This document shows positions 5,576 through 5,583 of a stretch of DNA of 5,583 nucleotides, one piece after another (the first letter of the stretch is position 1; every line of letters starts with the position of its first letter). The translations under genes and the position numbers were made by a program. The stretch covers positions 1 to 5,583 of the forward strand of contig JAQVGK010000257.1 of the NCBI GenBank assembly GCA_028696755.1, read 5' to 3'. The DNA is from Bacteroidales bacterium. GTDB lineage: Bacteria; Bacteroidota; Bacteroidia; Bacteroidales; ML635J-15. The notes under the pieces are model-generated. The model did not search any database. It was not told the DNA's origin and saw only the letters and a list, made by a program, of their open reading frames with translations.

Positions 5576-5583
5576 ACAAAGAA

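Larger units (their letters stand above)
5411..5583. other. 173-bp terminal non-coding region
   Basis: No coding frame or RNA gene is evident between the hydrolase stop and the window end. The region is filled by closely spaced self-complementary segments, described individually, and is A/T-rich. What follows to the right is unknown. Confidence 0.6.

Overview
The window looks like low-GC chromosomal DNA from a member of the Bacteroidota. The evidence is the style of the UvrC protein (the KVCLEYHIGNCQAPC segment is typical of that phylum as I know it), A/T-rich leaders without Shine-Dalgarno motifs, and perfect TAnnTTTG-type -7 boxes upstream of three genes. I cannot place it below phylum.

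Layout. Positions 1-1339 (+) hold the 3' three quarters of uvrC, cut by the window edge. It converges, across a 124-bp gap, on a two-gene minus-strand unit read from 3453 down to 1464. The first gene of that unit encodes a DUF364/DUF4213 protein (putative heavy-metal-chelation fold). The second overlaps it by 8 bp (ATGACTGA) and encodes a fusion of an N-terminal polytopic membrane domain, resembling the S component of an ECF transporter, with a C-terminal THEP1-type P-loop NTPase. A gene-free stretch of about 505 bp (3454-3958) follows and carries a strong 19-bp inverted repeat plus shorter palindromes. Next comes a minus-strand YdeI/OmdA-DUF1801 family gene (3959-4564). It is divergent, across 96 bp, from a plus-strand secreted alpha/beta hydrolase of lipase/PGAP1-like type (4661-5410). 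The last 173 bp contain no gene but hold several stem-loops and end in a palindromic repeat that the window edge cuts.

How the genes relate. uvrC (nucleotide excision repair), the YdeI-like gene and the hydrolase look like unrelated single genes. The only pair that reads as one functional unit is DUF364 plus the membrane-NTPase fusion. The order, overlap and shared promoter region imply coordinated expression. The domain types suggest, by inference only, a membrane uptake or handling system for a metal, metal chelate or small cofactor, driven or regulated by nucleotide hydrolysis. This pair is the best candidate in the window for an undescribed system. The most unusual non-coding features are the 3768-3898 inverted repeat, the near-identical inverted 3' ends of uvrC and the fusion gene, and the cluster of hairpins after the hydrolase gene.
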